Part shown: positions 61,524 through 64,000 of the stretch, one piece after another
Position numbering within the stretch: the first letter of the stretch is position 1
How the letters are laid out: each line of letters begins with the position of its first letter
NCBI GenBank assembly: GCA_043759595.1
Contig: JAYVLG010000204.1
Location: 1-64,000 of the forward strand
Source of the DNA: Sulfurirhabdus sp043759595
GTDB taxonomy: Bacteria > Pseudomonadota > Gammaproteobacteria > Burkholderiales > SMCO01
Length of the DNA stretch: 64,000 nt
Direction: 5' to 3'
Translations under genes and position numbers: made by a program
The notes under the pieces: model-generated
Seen by the model: only the letters and a program-made list of their open reading frames with translations
Database searches by the model: none
What the model was told of the DNA's origin: nothing

Positions 61524-62384
61524 ATGGCTAGAAAGAAAAAACAAAGCACGTTCGAAGATTTGATCGGTATTGCCGCCTTGCTCCCATGGTGGGTAGGCAT
61601 ACTCCTGGCGATTATTACATACTTCGTCCTCCACCACTTTGCAACCGCTGAAGTAGCAACGCCCGTGTTACCAGAGCAAATGGGTACTGTCGTCGCACAC
61701 CAACTCGGCAAGACGCTTGCCCTATTTGGGCAATACCTGGTTCCTCTGGCTTTCTTAATCGGTGCCGGTATTTCCGCTTATGGGCGGCATAAACGCGCCG
61801 CGTTAATCACAGATGTCCAGGAAGGTTCATCTTCTTCTGTTCTAAATGGCATGACATGGCAGGAATTTGAGATGCTGGTGGGCGAGGCATTTCGACGTGC
61901 TGGGTACACGGTGACTGAAACTGGCGGCGGTGGCGCCGATGGTGGCGTTGATATTGTTCTGAAAAAAGACGGCGAGAAATTTCTGGTCCAATGCAAGCAG
62001 TGGAAAGCATTTAAGGTCGGCGTGACAACAATTCGTGAGTTGTATGGCGTTATGGCCGCTGGGGGTTCAGCTGGTGGGTTTGTGGTGACATCGGGCATTT
62101 TTACGCAGGAGGCAAAAGCTTTTGCAGAGGGAAGAAATATTGACCTAATCGATGGTTCTAAATTGACGGCTATGATTAAGAATACACAACAACAACCTCA
62201 ACCCATCGCTGCCACGGCCCAGCCCGCGTCTCAAAACTACCCGGATGCAACTTCAGACCCAAGCTGCCCGAAATGTGGAAGCGTTATGATCAAGCGGACA
62301 GCCAAGCAAGATGCCAATAGTGGCAATACGTTCTGGGGTTGCACCACTTTTCCTAAATGCCGCGGGATAATCCCGATTAACTAA
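61524..62384 (+). CDS. Membrane-anchored Mrr-type restriction endonuclease with topoisomerase zinc finger
   Basis: The 286 residues contain two transmembrane helices (about 20-40 and 64-86), an Mrr-catalytic nuclease domain (about 108-215) with D143, Q156 and K158 (GGVDIVLKKDG, LVQCKQWK), a Gln/Pro linker and a C-terminal topoisomerase-type zinc finger (C248, C251, C273, C279). It probably cleaves modified or foreign DNA at the membrane. GGGGAG ribosome binding site; single gene, 235 bp after the ThsB-like gene. Confidence 0.85.
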   Translation: MARKKKQSTFEDLIGIAALLPWWVGILLAIITYFVLHHFATAEVATPVLPEQMGTVVAHQLGKTLALFGQYLVPLAFLIGAGISAYGRHKRAALITDVQEGSSSSVLNGMTWQEFEMLVGEAFRRAGYTVTETGGGGADGGVDIVLKKDGEKFLVQCKQWKAFKVGVTTIRELYGVMAAGGSAGGFVVTSGIFTQEAKAFAEGRNIDLIDGSKLTAMIKNTQQQPQPIAATAQPASQNYPDATSDPSCPKCGSVMIKRTAKQDANSGNTFWGCTTFPKCRGIIPIN

Positions 62385-62473
62385 TGACGCGCTTCTTTCT
62401 TATCTGAAAAGTTCGATCTTAAGCATGTCTGCGTTAAATGTAGTTGAACTGCCAGTAAGTACGCAACAGAAAC

Positions 62474-62509
62474 AATATTGTTGCAATTGCAACAATATTT
62501 GTTGCAATT
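62474..62509. repeat. Perfect 26-bp palindrome plus an additional half-site
   Basis: The half AATATTGTTGCAA (62474-62486) is followed by its exact complement (62487-62499). The core TTGTTGCAATT recurs at 62499-62509, so three half-sites are arranged at about 20-bp intervals on one DNA face. This looks like an operator for a dimeric regulator acting on the Mrr-like gene or an unknown transcript. Confidence 0.65.
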
Positions 62510-62884
62510 ATTCATGATAATTAAACTGGAACTATCTGTAAAACGGCATTGATTTATGCTCAGATTTTTATCCCGCTGTGCATTTTCGGCGGCATTATGG
62601 ATGTTCATTTCATCTAAAAGATGGGGGCGTAACGTTAAAATGTGCTTACAAACATGATAGCTGTTTCCAGCAGTGTCAATGTCCCGGTTACATATGGTAT
62701 CCGGCAGTCTTGTCTGAAATACTCAAGACAGTGCGCTTAGGTTTATCGATTACCTAGAACGTGTTCCAATTGGGAATTAAGTTTTTTTTACCCGAGTTAT
62801 CCTATCCCTGCTGCCACCGCAGGTCATCTCGTTGCATCTACAATAACCCCTGTTGCTCATGCGAGCCCAGATAGATTAGAGATC

Positions 62885-63040
62885 GAGTCTTGCGACTCTC
62901 AATCGTGCAGTAAATAAAAGTGTTTTATTTGCCCTAGAAATAATCTCAATAGGGCGATTTAAGTACAGGTACGGAAAATCCGTAATTGGTCAAAGTATTA
63001 GCAGTAAATGGTTTTGCGTTAAGTCGAACGATCATCGTTC
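62885..63040. other. Run of consecutive hairpins, possible structured RNA
   Basis: Five stem-loops follow each other: GAGTC/GACTC (62885-62898), AAATAAAA/TTTTATTT (62912-62930), GCCCTA/TAGGGC (62931-62955), TACGGA/TCCGTA (62970-62984) and GAACGAT/ATCGTTC (63026-63040). Loops are 1-13 nt. No known RNA family is recognised and no coding frame explains them. Confidence 0.3.
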
Positions 63041-63703
63041 AACCGCTATCCATCTTGTTTATGTTTCAATTTAGAGCTCGCAAAGAAAATTGCCTTCCCC
63101 CTTAGGGGTCTCTCAAAATATCCACTAAACTCCACCCTTGATTCTCCGGCGCGAGCTTTTAGCGCGCTCCATTGAATTTCCAGATTACTACTTGTACTTC
63201 TAAATTGGCATTTCTGCCTTTTTGAAATGCGTTCTTAACATGAACGACTAATCGGACGAAGGTACGTCACCCCATAGCAATTTTTATTCTCCAGATTTTC
63301 ATGGCGTTTGTAAACCATATTTTTTTTTAATGAGAACGTTCATCCATCAATAATCGTTGAAAAACTGTATTTAACGCTTGTATTCCAGTGTTTGCGAATT
63401 ACTCACTGTTGGACATATGTTGAAATCATTTTAAATAGAAAAATAAATTAATATAAAAAGTGGCGATTTTTGCCAAGAAATAGCAAGGCTTTTTACAAAC
63501 TGTTCTTACTCCAAGCTTCATTATTTTTGGCTTGTATGGGTTTTTCAATGCGCTATTTTTCTAGAAAAATGAAAATCAAGCATGCTGATTCATACCGGGT
63601 TTTCACAAACATCTTCTGTGGCGTCTTCAATAGAGAGTTGCAGTCGCTAATGCGATTTCTTCACAAATTTATTAAAAAGTGGTTTGTAGTTAAGCTTTAT
63701 TGC

Positions 63704-63880
63704 CATGGTTTTAATCAGTTTAGGCAAGCTGCGCCCTATTCAGTTGAGACAGCACACGACAAAGGTATCCCCCGCACGTAATGCCCGCAGGTAATGTGTC
63801 AGCTCTGGACGATTAGCATTTTTCCCGCTCGCGGTTTCTTCGTAAATTTGCTGACAAACTGTTAGGGTGTTGCTATCGCC
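63704..63880 (-). pseudogene. Serine recombinase (resolvase/invertase) relic
   Basis: Reading the minus strand gives CQQIYEETASGKNANRPELT followed by HYLRALRAGDTFVV, then an in-frame TGA at 63742-63740 where the family has Arg, then IGRSLPKLI. This matches the catalytic-domain middle of Tn3-type resolvases and DNA invertases. The start of the domain and the C-terminal DNA-binding part are lost. It is a dead fragment marking past recombination activity at this edge. Confidence 0.75.
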
Positions 63881-63931
63881 TAGTCAACGCTTAGCTGGTA
63901 TAGATGGTCAGTTTTCAACTGGTGCCAACAT

Positions 63932-64000
63932 TTATTTGCCACCGTGCTGTCGGAGCAGTTTGGCCACAGTGCCATGCTTCTCGCCTATCGCATTAGCCAA
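63932..64000 (-). CDS. C-terminal end of an unidentified protein (partial)
   Basis: A minus-strand frame entering from the right edge encodes LANAIGEKHGTVAKLLRQHG and GK before TAA. It is too short to assign. It lies just upstream, in minus-strand sense, of the resolvase relic. Confidence 0.35.
   Translation of the reverse strand: MANAIGEKHGTVAKLLRQHGGK

Larger units (their letters stand above)
62385..63703. other. Noncoding or decayed region with palindrome and hairpins
   Basis: More than 1.3 kb without a credible intact gene. It contains the 26-bp palindrome (62474-62499), a run of hairpins (62885-63040), further short GC stems near 63091 and 63150, and then the resolvase relic. Open frames present are short, of mixed composition and without ribosome binding sites. 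Confidence 0.6.

Noticed and set aside
62381..62608. Minus-strand 75-codon frame after the Mrr-like gene
   Set aside because: Its coding potential comes mostly from the TTGTTGCAA palindrome read as Cys/Asn runs; no ribosome binding site or similarity.
62385..63700. Retron or CRISPR array
   Set aside because: Hairpins and repeats are present, but there is no reverse transcriptase, no cas gene and no regularly spaced direct repeats.
63470..63781. Plus-strand open frame of 103 codons near the right end
   Set aside because: It lacks a ribosome binding site and resembles no family. Its 3' part is antisense to a recognisable serine recombinase relic on the minus strand, so the frame is probably accidental.
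62385..64000. Right attachment site of the island
   Set aside because: No second copy of the tRNA-Lys 3' end (TTCGAATCC region) was found by eye in this stretch; the right end probably lies outside the window.

Overview
The window is bacterial chromosome, most likely from a betaproteobacterium (Nitrosomonadales-like). The evidence is the uninterrupted tuf/S10-spc-alpha ribosomal cluster with infA and rpmJ inside it, a YajR-type transporter between uvrA and ssb, fmdB-DUF502-aspS, yebC-ruvCAB-ybgC-tolQRAB-pal-cpoB-queE-queC in one run, and moderate GC. The genus is not determined.

Region 1 (1-14229) is the translation core: the end of tuf, rpsJ to rpsQ, rplN to secY, infA, rpmJ, then rpsM-rpsK-rpsD-rpoA-rplQ and a strong hairpin terminator. 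Three sigma70-type promoters with 17-bp spacers can be read before rplC, rplN and rpsM, so the cluster is probably several overlapping transcription units. Region 2 (14257-42480) is ordinary housekeeping: a SAM hydroxide adenosyltransferase, uvrA, yajR, ssb, a response regulator and a hybrid histidine kinase flanking a small secreted protein, fmdB, a DUF502 membrane protein, aspS, nudB, nadA, an FAH-family hydrolase, an EEP hydrolase with clsB, yebC-ruvC-ruvA-ruvB, the Tol-Pal cell envelope system, queE/queC, and a YeeE/YedE sulfur transporter.

Region 3 starts at a tRNA-Lys (42572-42647) whose 3' half pairs imperfectly with its 5' half, as expected at a tRNA used as an integration site. Everything after it looks like an acquired island: an AlpA-like regulator, a KfrA-like protein behind tandem 9-bp repeats, a decayed IS256-family element, AT-rich DNA with orphan small ORFs, and then a dense defence block. 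The block begins with hsdR. A second operon follows in which almost every gene overlaps or abuts the next: AbrB-type antitoxin, PIN toxin, hsdM, hsdS, a restriction-associated AAA ATPase, an HNH protein (Septu PtuA/PtuB-like) and a PD-(D/E)XK/DUF5655 nuclease. Next comes a three-gene cassette of zinc-finger/membrane/TIR-like protein, canonical TIR protein and SLOG-fold protein. A separate Thoeris ThsB-like TIR gene and a membrane-anchored Mrr-type nuclease close the block. The last 1.6 kb is noncoding or decayed DNA with a perfect 26-bp palindrome, a run of hairpins and an unannotated serine-recombinase relic. The right end of the island is not in the window.

The best candidate for an undescribed system is the TIR-like/TIR/SLOG cassette at 58169-60564. 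It has the enzymes expected to make or consume NAD-derived signals and a predicted nucleotide-binding partner, but no SIR2 (ThsA) effector. The second is the packing of toxin-antitoxin, type I restriction-modification, ATPase/HNH and DUF5655 genes into one translationally coupled operon.
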